From assembly GCF_006517175.1 (NCBI RefSeq), contig NZ_CP041186.1, positions 1,329,001 to 1,393,000 of the forward strand: a DNA stretch of 64,000 bases, in the 5' to 3' direction. A model generated the notes under the pieces. The model ran no database searches and was not told the origin of the DNA. It was given only the letters and a program-made list of their open reading frames with translations. The position numbers and the translations under genes were made by a program. Positions 19,017 through 28,559 of this stretch are shown here, piece by piece. Within the stretch, counting starts at the first letter, position 1. Every line of letters starts with the position of its first letter. This stretch comes from Persicimonas caeni. GTDB taxonomy: Bacteria; Myxococcota_A; Bradymonadia; Bradymonadales; Bradymonadaceae.

Positions 19017-20753
19017 ATGTATAATCGCCAGAGACTTGGTGAAATCCTGATCCAGCGGGGACACGTCACGGCCGACGCCGTCGACAAGGCCCTGCGCCAG
19101 CAGCGCGACAAAGGCGGCCTCATCGGCCAGATCTTGATCGCGATGGAGGCGGCCTCTGAGAAGCAGGTCATGGAGGCGGTCGCCGAGCAACTCGACTACC
19201 CCTTCCAGGCCGAGCTCGACGCCGAGGCGATCGAGCTGGGGCTCCTCGAGAAACTCCAGCTCGGCTACTCGCGCGAAAACCGCGTGCTCCCCTTCGACGT
19301 GCGCGACGGCTATATCCTGGTCGCCACCGACGACCCGCTCAACGTCGAGGCGCTCGATGAGATCCGCTTCTTGAGCGGCAAGGAAGTCCTGCCGGTCGTG
19401 GTGCCCACAAGCCCGCTGCGTGACGCCATCAACAAGGCGTTCGACCGCAAGAGCCGCCAGCTCGGCGCCGGCTTGGACGAGCTCGACGAGGCCGAAAGCC
19501 CGCACGCCGAAGACGCCAGCATCGACATCAACGATCTGCTCGACGCCGGCGACGACGACGAGGCTCCGGTCATTCGCTTCGTCAACAGCCTGTTCGTGCA
19601 GGCCGTTCGCGAGCGTGCCAGCGATATCCACATCGAGCCGGGCGAAAAAGACCTGACGGTGCGCTTTCGCATCGACGGCGTCCTCAAAGAGATCGCCCAT
19701 CCGCCCAAGCGCTTCCACTCGTCGATCATCACGCGTGTGAAGATCATGGCGGGCCTCGACATCGCCGAGAAGCGCCTGCCCCAGGACGGCCGCATCCGCA
19801 TCAAGATGGCCGGCAAGGACATCGACATTCGTGTGGCGACCGCCCCGGCGGTCCACGGCGAGCGCATCACGATGCGTCTCCTGGACAAGTCGGCGGTTCT
19901 GCTCAACGTGCGCGACATCGGCCTCAAGAAGTCCGACCAAGAGACGTTGCTCAAGCTCATCCACCGGCCCAACGGCATCGTGCTGGTCACCGGCCCGACC
20001 GGCTCGGGTAAGACGACCACGCTGTACTCGTCTTTGAGCGAGATCAACACCCCCGACAAGAATATCCTGACCATCGAGGATCCGGTCGAATACCAGCTCG
20101 AAGGCATCAGCCAGATGCAGGTCAACCCGAAGATCAAGCTGAACTTCGCCACCGGCCTGCGCAGCTACCTTCGCCACGACCCCGACGTCATCATGGTCGG
20201 TGAGATTCGTGACCTCGAGACCGCCGAGATGGCCATTCAGGCCTCGCTGACCGGTCACTTGGTCTTCTCGACCCTGCACACCAACGACGCCGCCAGCGCG
20301 TTCACCCGTCTGATCGACATGGGCGTCGAGCCCTTCCTGGTCAGCTCGACGGTGATCGCCTCTCTGGCCCAGCGCCTGGTGCGCCGGCTGTGCTCGAACT
20401 GCAAAGAGCCGTACGTGCCCGACGCCACCGTACTCGAGGAAGTCGGCCTGACCAAAGCCGACCTCGACCGCGTCGGCGGCCACGTCTTCCGCGCCCGCGA
20501 AGGCGGCTGCGAAGAGTGCATCAGCCTCGGCTACCGCGGCCGTACCGGCATCTACGAGGTCTTGAGCGTCGAGGACTCGGTCAGAAACCTGATCATGAAC
20601 CGCGACGACGCCTCCAACATCAAGCGCGAGGCCTGCAACCACGGCATGGACACGCTGCGCGAGGACGGCGCGGTCAAGATTCTGCAGGGTCAGACGAGCA
20701 TCGAAGAGGTGCTGCGCGTGACTCAGGAAGATAGTGTTTCGGAGGCGGCTTAA
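19017..20753 (+). CDS. gspE: Type II secretion ATPase GspE
   Basis: A 578-residue hexameric ATPase powering pseudopilus assembly. It has the MshEN/T2SSE N-domain (LGEILIQRGHVTADAVDKAL), a linker rich in Asp, Walker A GPTGSGKTT (about 326-334), Asp box and Walker B VIMVGEIRDLET (about 387-398), and the zinc-binding CM domain with CSNC near 459 and GGCEEC near 499. Length and motifs are those of an active enzyme. The stop codon shares its last A with the gspF start (TAATG), so the two are translationally coupled. Confidence 0.95.
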   Translation: MYNRQRLGEILIQRGHVTADAVDKALRQQRDKGGLIGQILIAMEAASEKQVMEAVAEQLDYPFQAELDAEAIELGLLEKLQLGYSRENRVLPFDVRDGYILVATDDPLNVEALDEIRFLSGKEVLPVVVPTSPLRDAINKAFDRKSRQLGAGLDELDEAESPHAEDASIDINDLLDAGDDDEAPVIRFVNSLFVQAVRERASDIHIEPGEKDLTVRFRIDGVLKEIAHPPKRFHSSIITRVKIMAGLDIAEKRLPQDGRIRIKMAGKDIDIRVATAPAVHGERITMRLLDKSAVLLNVRDIGLKKSDQETLLKLIHRPNGIVLVTGPTGSGKTTTLYSSLSEINTPDKNILTIEDPVEYQLEGISQMQVNPKIKLNFATGLRSYLRHDPDVIMVGEIRDLETAEMAIQASLTGHLVFSTLHTNDAASAFTRLIDMGVEPFLVSSTVIASLAQRLVRRLCSNCKEPYVPDATVLEEVGLTKADLDRVGGHVFRAREGGCEECISLGYRGRTGIYEVLSVEDSVRNLIMNRDDASNIKREACNHGMDTLREDGAVKILQGQTSIEEVLRVTQEDSVSEAA

Positions 20754-21982
20754 TGCCAGTTTACGAATACAAAGGCCTGGACGGGTCCGGAAAGACCGTC
20801 AAAGGAATCCAAGACGCCGACAGCCAGGGGGCGCTGCGCTCGCTTCTGCAATCCCAGGGCATCTACGTCACGGATATTTGGGAGGGCAAGGGAGGCAGAG
20901 CCAAAGCCTCCGGTGAGGTCGACTTCCAGAAGATGCTCGAGCGGGTCACCCTGCGCGACATCTCGGTGCTCACTCGCCAGATGGCCACGCTCACCCGCGC
21001 CGGCATCCCGCTCGTCGAGACGCTCAACGCGCTCAGCGAGCAGGTCGAAAAGGACGAGCTCAAGCGCACCATCAGCGACATTCGCCAGAAGGTCAACGAG
21101 GGCTCGAGCCTAGCCAAGGCGCTCAGCGACCACCCCAAGCACTTCAGCGACCTGTACGTCAACATGGTCAAGGCCGGCGAGAGCTCCGGTAACCTCGACG
21201 TCGTCCTGGAGCGGCTGACCGAATTCCTGGAAGCCCAGATCGAGCTGCGCGGCAAAGTCATCGGCGCGATGGTCTACCCGATCATCATGATGTTCGTCGG
21301 TGTCATCATCATGAGCGTGCTCTTCATCTTCGTCATCCCGAAGGTCACCCAGATCTTCCAGGACCAGAACGCCGCCCTGCCCTGGATCACCCAGCTGCTG
21401 ATCGGCACCAGCGAGGTCTTCGCCAGCGCCTGGTTCGTCATCCTGCCGGCCATCGGCGGGCTGATCTGGGCCTTCTTCAAGTGGAAGAACTCACCGGAGG
21501 GCAAAGACAAGTGGGACCGCTGGGTCTTGAAGGTCCCCGTCTTCGGCCCCCTGGTCCGCATGATCGCCGTGTCGCGCTTCGCCCGCACGCTGGGAACCCT
21601 CCTGGCCAGCGGCGTGCCGCTGCTGACGGCGCTCGACATCGTCAAAAATATCCTGGGGAACAACCGGCTCATCGAAGTCGTCGAAGACGCCCGCGTCAAC
21701 ATCCGCGAGGGTGAATCGATCGCCCAGCCCCTGAAGCGCTCGGGCGAGTTTCCGCCGCTTGTCACCCACATGATCGCCATCGGCGAGAAGAGTGGCCAGC
21801 TCGAGGACATGCTCGACAACGTGGCCACCGCCTACAACCAGCAGGTCGACATGCGCATCCAGGCGCTGACCACCCTGCTAGAGCCGTTGATGATCGTCGG
21901 CATGGGCGCCGGCGTGGCAGTCATCGTCTTCGCTGTCATGATGCCGATTCTGCAGCTCAATCAGACGATTGGAGCGGGATGA
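20753..21982 (+). CDS. gspF: Type II secretion platform protein GspF
   Basis: A 409-residue polytopic inner-membrane protein that forms the platform rotated or moved by GspE. Two cytosolic T2SSF domains (about 70-195 with LTRQMATLTRAGIPLVETL, and about 275-400 with FARTLGTLLASGVPLLTAL) precede and follow membrane helices (about 175-195, 225-245 and the C-terminal one at 380-400). All features are canonical. It overlaps gspE by 1 nt. Confidence 0.95.
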   Translation: MPVYEYKGLDGSGKTVKGIQDADSQGALRSLLQSQGIYVTDIWEGKGGRAKASGEVDFQKMLERVTLRDISVLTRQMATLTRAGIPLVETLNALSEQVEKDELKRTISDIRQKVNEGSSLAKALSDHPKHFSDLYVNMVKAGESSGNLDVVLERLTEFLEAQIELRGKVIGAMVYPIIMMFVGVIIMSVLFIFVIPKVTQIFQDQNAALPWITQLLIGTSEVFASAWFVILPAIGGLIWAFFKWKNSPEGKDKWDRWVLKVPVFGPLVRMIAVSRFARTLGTLLASGVPLLTALDIVKNILGNNRLIEVVEDARVNIREGESIAQPLKRSGEFPPLVTHMIAIGEKSGQLEDMLDNVATAYNQQVDMRIQALTTLLEPLMIVGMGAGVAVIVFAVMMPILQLNQTIGAG

Positions 21983-22049
21983 CGTTCTTTTAGGCAAAAA
22001 GCAACAACGTCGCACTGAACAGAACACGAAAACCCAAAAGGGAGTGAAA

Positions 22050-22487
22050 ATGAAGCTCATCGAAAACATCAAGGAAGCCCACTTGGCAGCCACCAAGCGC
22101 GGCCAACTCGCCAACACCCGCGGCATGACGCTCATCGAGATCATGATCGTCATCACGATCATGGCCAGCATCATGGGCGTGGTCGGCTTCTACGTCGTCG
22201 GCGCCCTCGAGGAAGCCAACATCAAGGAAGCCAAGATCCAGATGGGCAACCTGAACCAGTCGCTCGACATGTACTACACGCGCACCGACCCGCACGAGTA
22301 CCCGGAGAGCCTGCAGAAGCTGGTCGACCGCAACATCATGCAGGAAGTCCCCAGCGACCCGTGGGGCGAGCAGTACGTGTACCGTCGCGACAGCCGCAAC
22401 GAGTTCACCCTGATGAGCAAGGGCCCCGACATGACCGAGGGCACCGAGGACGACATCACCCCGGGCGGCGACGGCGGCGAGAGCTGA
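22050..22487 (+). CDS. gspG: Major pseudopilin GspG
   Basis: A 145-residue major pseudopilin. The start is ATG 22050, with GGGAG upstream; the open frame extends 27 codons further but without a ribosome site. The prepilin cleavage site RG|MTLIEIM lies after a 25-residue leader, longer than the usual 6-10, and the residue after the cut is Met rather than Phe. E5 of the mature protein is present. The conserved C-terminal DPWG (PSDPWGEQYVY) and calcium-loop region (LMSKGPDMTEGTEDDI) of GspG are visible. A 350-bp repeat-filled gap follows before gspH. Confidence 0.95.
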   Translation: MKLIENIKEAHLAATKRGQLANTRGMTLIEIMIVITIMASIMGVVGFYVVGALEEANIKEAKIQMGNLNQSLDMYYTRTDPHEYPESLQKLVDRNIMQEVPSDPWGEQYVYRRDSRNEFTLMSKGPDMTEGTEDDITPGGDGGES

Positions 22488-22490
22488 CCC

Positions 22491-22656
22491 GGCACATCCT
22501 CGGCGAGAGCTGTTCCGGCAACATCCTCGGCGAGAGGCGCTCCGGCAACCTCCTCCTCTCCGCCCGTAGCGAAGCGAAGGGATGGAGAGGACCGAGGAGA
22601 GGCCTCCCTTTCCGCCCGTAGCGAAGCGAAGGGATGGAGAGGGACCGAGGGAGAGG
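22491..22656 (+). repeat. Repeats inside the gsp operon, gspG-gspH gap
   Basis: Two direct copies of a roughly 27-bp unit (ACATCCTCGGCGAGAG) at 22493-22547 are followed by two tandem units of the dispersed hairpin repeat (CCCGTAGCGAAGCGAAGGG, GGAGAGGACCGAGGAGAGG). The remaining 180 bp to gspH show no gene; a processing site or internal promoter may lie there but none is recognisable. Confidence 0.75.
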
Positions 22657-22837
22657 CATTCAATGGCCTCAGACGCGCGAGTGATTAGGAGCGCGGGCAG
22701 CTTGCCCGCATCGGGCGACGTCGCCGGGGTCGCTTTTTGACCCCGCGACGGAGGCCGAAATCGAATGAGGAATGTAGCTCGCCGGCCCCTGTTAGTTATG
22801 CGCGCCGACATCAACGCATTGTAAAACCGAGCACCTA

Positions 22838-23539
22838 ATGACCCATCGCCCCACATCTCCCCTTCGCACGACGAAGGGCATGACCATCATCGAAGTGATG
22901 GTCGTGATGTTCATCGTCGCCGGCCTGGCGGGGATGTCGTTCTACGCCGTCGGCGCGCTCACCGCGACCGACCTGCGGGACGAGGCGATGCGCATGACCT
23001 CGGCGATGAAGTACACCTGGACGCGCGCCGCGGTAAACGGCGCGCAGTACCGCATGGTCATCGACCTCGAAGCGGGCGAATACCACACCGAGGTGACCGA
23101 CGCGCCGGTGGTCCAAGAGGCGCCGGACAACGCCGGCAGCTCCGAGGGCGTGCTGCCCGAGGAGGCTCAGGAGCGCGAGAACGCCAAGAAGGCCAACGCC
23201 TCCGACCTGTTCGGCGAGGAGAGCGACCCGTTCGGCGTGCACCGCGCGCCGACCTACGAGCAGGTCCAAGACGGCGCCATCGAGCCGCGCGCGTTCGAGT
23301 CGGGCGTCAAGATCAAAGAGGTGCACGTGGCCTATCAGGACACGCCCATCACCTCCGGCAAAGTGGCGGTGAACTTCTTTCCGGACGGCTTCCAGCAGCC
23401 GGTGATCATCGTGTTGACCAACGAGGAGGAGGACGACTTCTTCTCGCTCGTCAACGAGCCGCTGACGGGGCGCGTCAAGCTCTTCAGCAAGCGGATCGAA
23501 GATCGCGAGATGCTCGAGCATGGAGAGGACGATGATTGA
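22838..23539 (+). CDS. gspH: Minor pseudopilin GspH
   Basis: A 233-residue minor pseudopilin with prepilin site KG|MTIIEVMVV at residues 14-15 and E5 present, followed by the hydrophobic helix (MFIVAGLAGMSFYAV). The globular domain has an acidic, Ala/Glu-rich insertion (about 95-125). Position between gspG and gspI identifies it as GspH rather than another type IV pilin-like protein. It overlaps gspI by 8 nt. Confidence 0.85.
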   Translation: MTHRPTSPLRTTKGMTIIEVMVVMFIVAGLAGMSFYAVGALTATDLRDEAMRMTSAMKYTWTRAAVNGAQYRMVIDLEAGEYHTEVTDAPVVQEAPDNAGSSEGVLPEEAQERENAKKANASDLFGEESDPFGVHRAPTYEQVQDGAIEPRAFESGVKIKEVHVAYQDTPITSGKVAVNFFPDGFQQPVIIVLTNEEEDDFFSLVNEPLTGRVKLFSKRIEDREMLEHGEDDD

Positions 23540-24143
23540 GCGACTGAGATCACAACACGGTTTTACGCTCTTGGAAGTGCTCATCGCTCTGGCCATCTTG
23601 GCCAGCGCCCTGACTGTGCTCATCGGCACCACGGCCACGAGCAACCAGCAGGCGATCTACGCCAACAAGCTCACCCGCGTCTCGCAGCTCGCCCGCTCGA
23701 AGATGACCGACATCGAGTACGAGATGATGGACGAGGGCTTCCCCGACACCGTCCAACGCCTCGACGGCGACTTCGGTGAAGAGGGCTACGACCACATCAG
23801 TTGGGAGGCCGAGGTTTTCCCGGTCGAGATTCCCCCGGAGGTCAAAGAGGAGCTCATCGCGCAGGTCAACGCGCAGCTCTTCGGCGGCCAGGACACCCAG
23901 GGCGCGCTCAAGGGCAACGCGGCGTTCAGCGCCATGTTGCCGATGCTCGTCGCCCAGGTGCCCGAGATGATCAACCAGATCGGCAAGAAGATTCGCCGCG
24001 TCAAGCTGGTCGTCACCTACGATTTCCACGGCTCCGAAGAGACGATGACGGTCACCCAGTACATCGTCGACCGCGACCAGGCCGGCTTCGACCTGTTCGG
24101 CACCGGCGAGTCGGACTCGGGCAGCGAAGGGGGCGAAGAATGA
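23532..24143 (+). CDS. gspI: Minor pseudopilin GspI
   Basis: A 203-residue minor pseudopilin. ATG 23532 is chosen because GGAGAGG sits 7 nt upstream, inside the end of gspH; an ATG at 23520 is in frame but lacks such a site. The prepilin site HG|FTLLEVLIAL and the typical GspI pattern LAILASALTVLIG are clear; the ANKLTRVSQLARSKM segment also fits the family. Longer than usual (about 125) because of a C-terminal helical and acidic extension. The last 4 nt overlap gspJ (ATGA). Confidence 0.9.
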   Translation: MIERLRSQHGFTLLEVLIALAILASALTVLIGTTATSNQQAIYANKLTRVSQLARSKMTDIEYEMMDEGFPDTVQRLDGDFGEEGYDHISWEAEVFPVEIPPEVKEELIAQVNAQLFGGQDTQGALKGNAAFSAMLPMLVAQVPEMINQIGKKIRRVKLVVTYDFHGSEETMTVTQYIVDRDQAGFDLFGTGESDSGSEGGEE

Positions 24144-25003
24144 GCACCCTCCGTGACAAGCTGGCAAGGTGTGACAAGCTGACAACAATCGCCCAAGCGC
24201 ATCGCGCGCTGTGGGGTACGGACGACCGACGCGCACAGGCGGGCTTCACCCTCATCGAAGTCCTCCTCGCCGTCACCGTGCTCGCCACGCTCACCGCGAT
24301 TACGTGGGTGGGCGTGTCGGGCATGTTCAGCACCCGCGACTACATGACTGAGCGCTTCGAGCGCTACCAGATCATGCGCGTGGCCATGGACCGCATGGCC
24401 CGCGAGTTCTCCTCGGCGTACCTCGCCGGCCCGGAGCACGGCGGCGAGCCGCTTCCAGGCGAAGAGGAAGAGATGCAGGAAGCCCAGGACGGCAACGCCG
24501 GCAAGGTCGCCCAACTGCAGGCGCGCCGCGAGCCGGTCCAATTCGGCATGATCGGGCGCGACGACGAGGTCAACTTCACCAGCTTCGCCCACATCCGAAG
24601 CATCGCCGGCGAGAAGGCCAGCCAGCACGCCGAGATCGGCTACTTCACCGAGCGCAAGCGCGACAGCCGCACCGGCCGCCTGGTCAACAGCCTGATGCGC
24701 CGCGAGGACACCACCCTCGACGACGACATCACCGACGGCGGCAAGATCTACACGATGATCCCCAACATCGAAGACGTCGAATTCGAGTATTGGGACCCGG
24801 GCCCGCCCAGCGTGGGCACCATGGAGGAGATGGCCGAGGGCGACTGGACCGACAGTTGGGACACGACCAAGAGCGAGTTCGCCGGGCGATTGCCCACCCG
24901 CGTTCGCATCCGGGTGACCCTTCCGCCGCAAGACGAACGCGGCGACGAAGAGGTCTTCACCATCCAGACTCAGCTGGAGACGACTGAGGTGCTGGAGTTT
25001 TGA
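24140..25003 (+). CDS. gspJ: Minor pseudopilin GspJ
   Basis: A 287-residue minor pseudopilin. ATG 24140 overlaps the gspI stop (ATGA); the frame is open further upstream but lies within gspI. The prepilin site AG|FTLIEVLLAV is preceded by a very long leader of about 36 residues. The beginning of the gene contains a direct repeat (TGACAAGCTG twice), which is coding. FERYQIMRVAMDRMAREFS fits the J-family helix. It forms the pseudopilus tip with GspI and GspK. Confidence 0.9.
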   Translation: MSTLRDKLARCDKLTTIAQAHRALWGTDDRRAQAGFTLIEVLLAVTVLATLTAITWVGVSGMFSTRDYMTERFERYQIMRVAMDRMAREFSSAYLAGPEHGGEPLPGEEEEMQEAQDGNAGKVAQLQARREPVQFGMIGRDDEVNFTSFAHIRSIAGEKASQHAEIGYFTERKRDSRTGRLVNSLMRREDTTLDDDITDGGKIYTMIPNIEDVEFEYWDPGPPSVGTMEEMAEGDWTDSWDTTKSEFAGRLPTRVRIRVTLPPQDERGDEEVFTIQTQLETTEVLEF

Positions 25004-25005
25004 TC

Positions 25006-26613
25006 ATGCTCGATTTTATCGCCAAAGCGACGATGAGGACGCTCGACGCGCTCGACCGTCCCGCGCAAAACCCCATGAAGGGGCGCCCGCGGGGCATCGC
25101 GTTGATCGTGGTCACGGTCACAGTGGGCATCTTGGCCACCGCGGTGGTCGAGTACGCCTATTCGACCCGCGTCAACTTGTCGATGTCGTCGAATAACGCC
25201 GACAAGGTGCGCAGCTATTACCTGGCGCGCTCGGCGGTCAATATCAGCCGGCTTCTGCTGTCGTTCCAATACGCGCTGCAGTCGGAGTCGCGCGAGGCCG
25301 GCCGCGGCGAGGACGCCGACGACATGGCCCAGCTCATCAGCCGGGCGATGCGCCGCAGCAACTTCCAGATGTACCAGTACGTCGACCTTCTGATGAAACC
25401 GTTCAACTCGGGCAAGCTCGAAAGCCCGGTCGGCGGCATCGACCTGAAGGACTCCGGCGTCGAGGGCTTCGGGGAGTTCGGCGGCGATTTCACCGTCGAG
25501 ATCATCCCCGAGGAGGGCAAGGTCGACATCAACCGGTTCAACACCGACCAGATCTCGGAGGGCGACCTCCAGGAGATCTGCGCGATGATCGTCGACAGCT
25601 CCTACGACAGCATCTTCGAGGAGAAGGACGAGTGGGGAGAAACCCTCGACCGCGCGCTGGTCATGGAGCGGATGGTCAACTATATCGACCTGAACACGCA
25701 GGGCTTGGAGCTGACGCCCGACTGCACGATCCGCTCGTCGAGCGGCGACGAGCAGCGCCCTTACGATCGCGCCGAGCGCGACACCGAGCCGCGCGACGCC
25801 AAGCTGACCCACCTCGACGAGCTGTACCAGGTCGAAGGGGTCAGCGACACGTTCATGAAGGCGTTCGGCGAGCAGATGACCGTCTATCCGGTCGGCCGGC
25901 CGAACCTCAACGTGGCCACCGCCCCGATCTTCTACTCGGTGCTGTGCCGCAACGTCGAAGCCCAGAACGGCATCGCCCCGCGAAGTGGGAATGAAGGCAG
26001 CGCCTCACCGTTCAACTTGTGCGCTCGCGACCCGCAGATTCGCTCCCAGGTGCTCTATTTCGCCCTGGCGCTCGACGGGGTCCGCCAATTCTTCTCCGAC
26101 CCGATGTCGGTCTTGATGGCCTACGTGGGCAGCACCGAGAGCAAGCTGCTGCCGTCGGCCAAAAAGGGCCAGCCGGTCGCGTTTTTGAGCGTCAGCCAGC
26201 TCCCCTCGTATGTCGAGGATTTCAAGCGCAATCCGCAGGTGATGGCGCAGTTTCTGATGTACTCGCCGACCTACCAGCAACTGGTGGCGGCCAACCCGGC
26301 CCTGCAGGTCGACCCGCTCAACCCGCAATTTCCCCAGTGGACGGTCAACTTCGACCGCACCGGGTTGATGCGGTCGGTCTCCTCGCGCACCCCGAGCATC
26401 TATCGGCTGCGCGCCAAGGGGACCTACGGGTCGAGCGAGACGGTCATCGAGACGGTGATCGACTTCGGCAAGACCGTGCGCCGGCTGCCCGGTGAGAAGC
26501 AATTGACCGAGAACGTTGACGACCCCGAGGAAGTCAAAGAGCTCAAGAAAGCGCTGCGTGAAACACGCGAAGCAATGCCGAAAGGCCGCGTGCTTTACTG
26601 GCGAGAAAAATGA
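25006..26613 (+). CDS. gspK: Minor pseudopilin GspK
   Basis: A 535-residue tip pseudopilin. Start at ATG 25006, 3 nt after gspJ, with GGAG upstream. The prepilin-like site PRG|IALIVVTVTVG lacks the fifth-position Glu, which is normal for GspK, and is followed by ATAVVEYAYSTRVN and SYYLARSAVNISRLLL. The helical GspK domain with helix-hairpin-helix-like segments (GKVDINRFN, YIDLNTQGLELTPDC, DELYQVEGVSDTFM) spans about 180-310. It is some 200 residues longer than typical GspK, with an additional C-terminal region. Confidence 0.9.
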   Translation: MLDFIAKATMRTLDALDRPAQNPMKGRPRGIALIVVTVTVGILATAVVEYAYSTRVNLSMSSNNADKVRSYYLARSAVNISRLLLSFQYALQSESREAGRGEDADDMAQLISRAMRRSNFQMYQYVDLLMKPFNSGKLESPVGGIDLKDSGVEGFGEFGGDFTVEIIPEEGKVDINRFNTDQISEGDLQEICAMIVDSSYDSIFEEKDEWGETLDRALVMERMVNYIDLNTQGLELTPDCTIRSSSGDEQRPYDRAERDTEPRDAKLTHLDELYQVEGVSDTFMKAFGEQMTVYPVGRPNLNVATAPIFYSVLCRNVEAQNGIAPRSGNEGSASPFNLCARDPQIRSQVLYFALALDGVRQFFSDPMSVLMAYVGSTESKLLPSAKKGQPVAFLSVSQLPSYVEDFKRNPQVMAQFLMYSPTYQQLVAANPALQVDPLNPQFPQWTVNFDRTGLMRSVSSRTPSIYRLRAKGTYGSSETVIETVIDFGKTVRRLPGEKQLTENVDDPEEVKELKKALRETREAMPKGRVLYWREK

Positions 26614-26744
26614 ACAGAGAAGCAAAGAAGTAAAAAAGTAAGAAAGCAAAAGAGTCACAACTCACTGATGTGGCTCGACTGGAGCCTTTAGCTCTTTCGC
26701 TTTTTTGCTCTTTTGCTCTTTTGCTGAGTTTCCGAAGGAAACGT
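26614..26744 (+). other. Purine/pyrimidine inverted repeat between gspK and gspL
   Basis: A purine tract containing AGCAAAAGAG (26645-26654) is mirrored by CTCTTTTGCT (26708-26717 and again 26716-26725). The hairpin with its T-rich right arm could attenuate transcription within the operon, or stabilise the upstream mRNA. Confidence 0.45.
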
Positions 26745-28559
26745 ATGGCAAACCATATCATCGGCCTCGACTTTGGCACCCACTCGATCAAGCTCGTGCG
26801 CATCGAGCGCGGGCGAGATCCGCAGGTGATCGGCTACGACGAAGAGCCGCTGCCGAGGTTGAACGAGCGCCCTGCCCCTGCTGGCAACGCCACTGAGGCG
26901 GGCGACGAATTCGAAGACGCTCCGACCCAGGTGCGCCACCGCGACGACGTCGCCGGTGCGCAGGGCGAAGACGGCGGACCGCCGCCCATGCCCGGCGGCC
27001 CCGAGACCGAGGCGCCCCAGAACGAGGCGGCCGGCGACGATCACTTCGGCCCGGAAGACGACGAGCCGACCGACGACGCGCAATCAGACGACGAGCACGC
27101 CGACGACACGGGTCGCTGGGAGGCCGCCCTCGACCGGCTCATCGAGCGCGGTGCGTTCGATGACGACGGCCTGGTGGTCACCTTCCTGCCCAACGGGCAG
27201 GCCATGTCGATCCACCAGCCGGTGCCCTTCGCCGAGCGCAGCAAGGTCGAGAATATCTTGCCGCATATGCTCAACGACCGGCTGCCGGTCGACCCGAGCA
27301 AGGTCGTCTACGACTTCCAGCTCATCGAGAGCACCGTCGAGGAAGGCGCCGAGGCGGTCGTGGGCTTCGCGCGCAAAGAGCAAGTCGGCGAGTTTCTGGG
27401 CGAGCTCAAGCGCCAGCACGTCGACCCGGCGGTCTTGGGCATCCCCGAGCTTCTGCTGACCTACGCGCTCGAGCGCTGCGCCCCGGTCGACGAGGGCACC
27501 TACGCGGTCGTCGACATCGGCCACGAGTACACCCGCGTGCTGGTGCTCCACCAGCGCGAGCCGGCCGTGGCTCGCTCGGTGCAGTTCGGCGGCCACAACC
27601 TGACGAAGGCGATCGCCGAGCGCTTCGACTCGACCTACGAGCAGGCCGAAAACCTCAAAGAGAACCACGCCAAGATCTTGGGGCCCGAAGACGCCCCCAG
27701 CGGCAACCAGCGGCTGGTCAGCGACGCGCTCGAGCAATCGCTCAAGCCGTTCGTGCGCGACCTTCGGCGCACCTTCCAGTCGCTGTATGCGCGCACCCGC
27801 ATCAAGATCGACGAGATCTACGTGTGCGGCGGCACCAGCAAGCTTGGGAACCTGCCCGAGTTCATGAGCCGCGAGTTCGGCGTGCCCGTTCGCCGCTTCC
27901 CCATCGACCGCATCCCCGGCATGCCCTTGCAGCCGGGCGACGAGGTGAGCAAGGCCCCGCTGGCCATGGCCGCCTCGGCCGCGCTCCAGCAGATCGACGG
28001 CCGCGACGAAGAGCGCCTCATCGACCTGCGCAAAGACGAGTTCACCTACCGCGGCAAGTCGAGCTACCTGCGCTCGCAGATGGTCAAATACGGCGCCGCC
28101 GCGGCCGTGCTCCTCTTCTTGCTGGTGGGCATGCTCTTCAGCCAAAAGATCCAGATGGAGGCCCAGCGCGACGCCATGCGCGCCGCGCTGACCCAGCAGA
28201 CCACCAAGCTCTTCGGCGAGCCGGTCTACACCAACGACAAGATCAAGAAGCGACTCACGGGCGAGAGCTCGAGCAAAAAGGGCTACATCCCCGAGATGAG
28301 CGCCTACCAGCTCTACTACGAGCTCGCCTCCAATATCTCCCAAGATATCGACCTGACGATCAGCCGCTTCGAGGTCGACGTCGACCGCAATGTCGCCCAG
28401 GTCTACGGCGAGACGACCAGCCCTCAGGCCGTCGAGCAGCTCATGGACAACATGCGCCAGCTCGAGTGCCTCAAGGACGTGCGCCAAGAGGGCGAGCTCA
28501 AGATCAAGGGCGACTCCGAGGTCGACTTTCACCTGCATATTTCCAGTGAGTGTTCCTGA
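26745..28559 (+). CDS. gspL: Type II secretion protein GspL (PilM-like actin fold)
   Basis: A 604-residue inner-membrane protein. The start is ATG 26745 with AAGGAA upstream. The N-terminal actin-like fold begins HIIGLDFGTHSIKLVRIE, closer to PilM than to enterobacterial GspL, and has a second phosphate-loop-like AVVDIGHEYTRVLVL near 255. An acidic low-complexity insertion (about 41-122) splits the first subdomain. A membrane helix (about 448-468) and a ferredoxin-like periplasmic domain (ISRFEVDVDRNVAQVYG) follow. GspL recruits GspE and pairs with GspM, encoded next with a 1-nt overlap (TGATG). Confidence 0.9.
   Translation: MANHIIGLDFGTHSIKLVRIERGRDPQVIGYDEEPLPRLNERPAPAGNATEAGDEFEDAPTQVRHRDDVAGAQGEDGGPPPMPGGPETEAPQNEAAGDDHFGPEDDEPTDDAQSDDEHADDTGRWEAALDRLIERGAFDDDGLVVTFLPNGQAMSIHQPVPFAERSKVENILPHMLNDRLPVDPSKVVYDFQLIESTVEEGAEAVVGFARKEQVGEFLGELKRQHVDPAVLGIPELLLTYALERCAPVDEGTYAVVDIGHEYTRVLVLHQREPAVARSVQFGGHNLTKAIAERFDSTYEQAENLKENHAKILGPEDAPSGNQRLVSDALEQSLKPFVRDLRRTFQSLYARTRIKIDEIYVCGGTSKLGNLPEFMSREFGVPVRRFPIDRIPGMPLQPGDEVSKAPLAMAASAALQQIDGRDEERLIDLRKDEFTYRGKSSYLRSQMVKYGAAAAVLLFLLVGMLFSQKIQMEAQRDAMRAALTQQTTKLFGEPVYTNDKIKKRLTGESSSKKGYIPEMSAYQLYYELASNISQDIDLTISRFEVDVDRNVAQVYGETTSPQAVEQLMDNMRQLECLKDVRQEGELKIKGDSEVDFHLHISSECS

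Noticed and set aside
18033-20642. Long frame antisense to gspD and gspE
   Set aside because: It spans two certain genes on the other strand and has no family features.
23801-24139. Upstream extension of gspJ
   Set aside because: The frame is open here but overlaps gspI entirely and would place the prepilin site over 100 residues from the start.
24152-24190. TGACAAGCTG direct repeat as a further activator site
   Set aside because: It lies in the coding start of gspJ, is not an inverted pair, and does not match the 13-bp sites before gspC.
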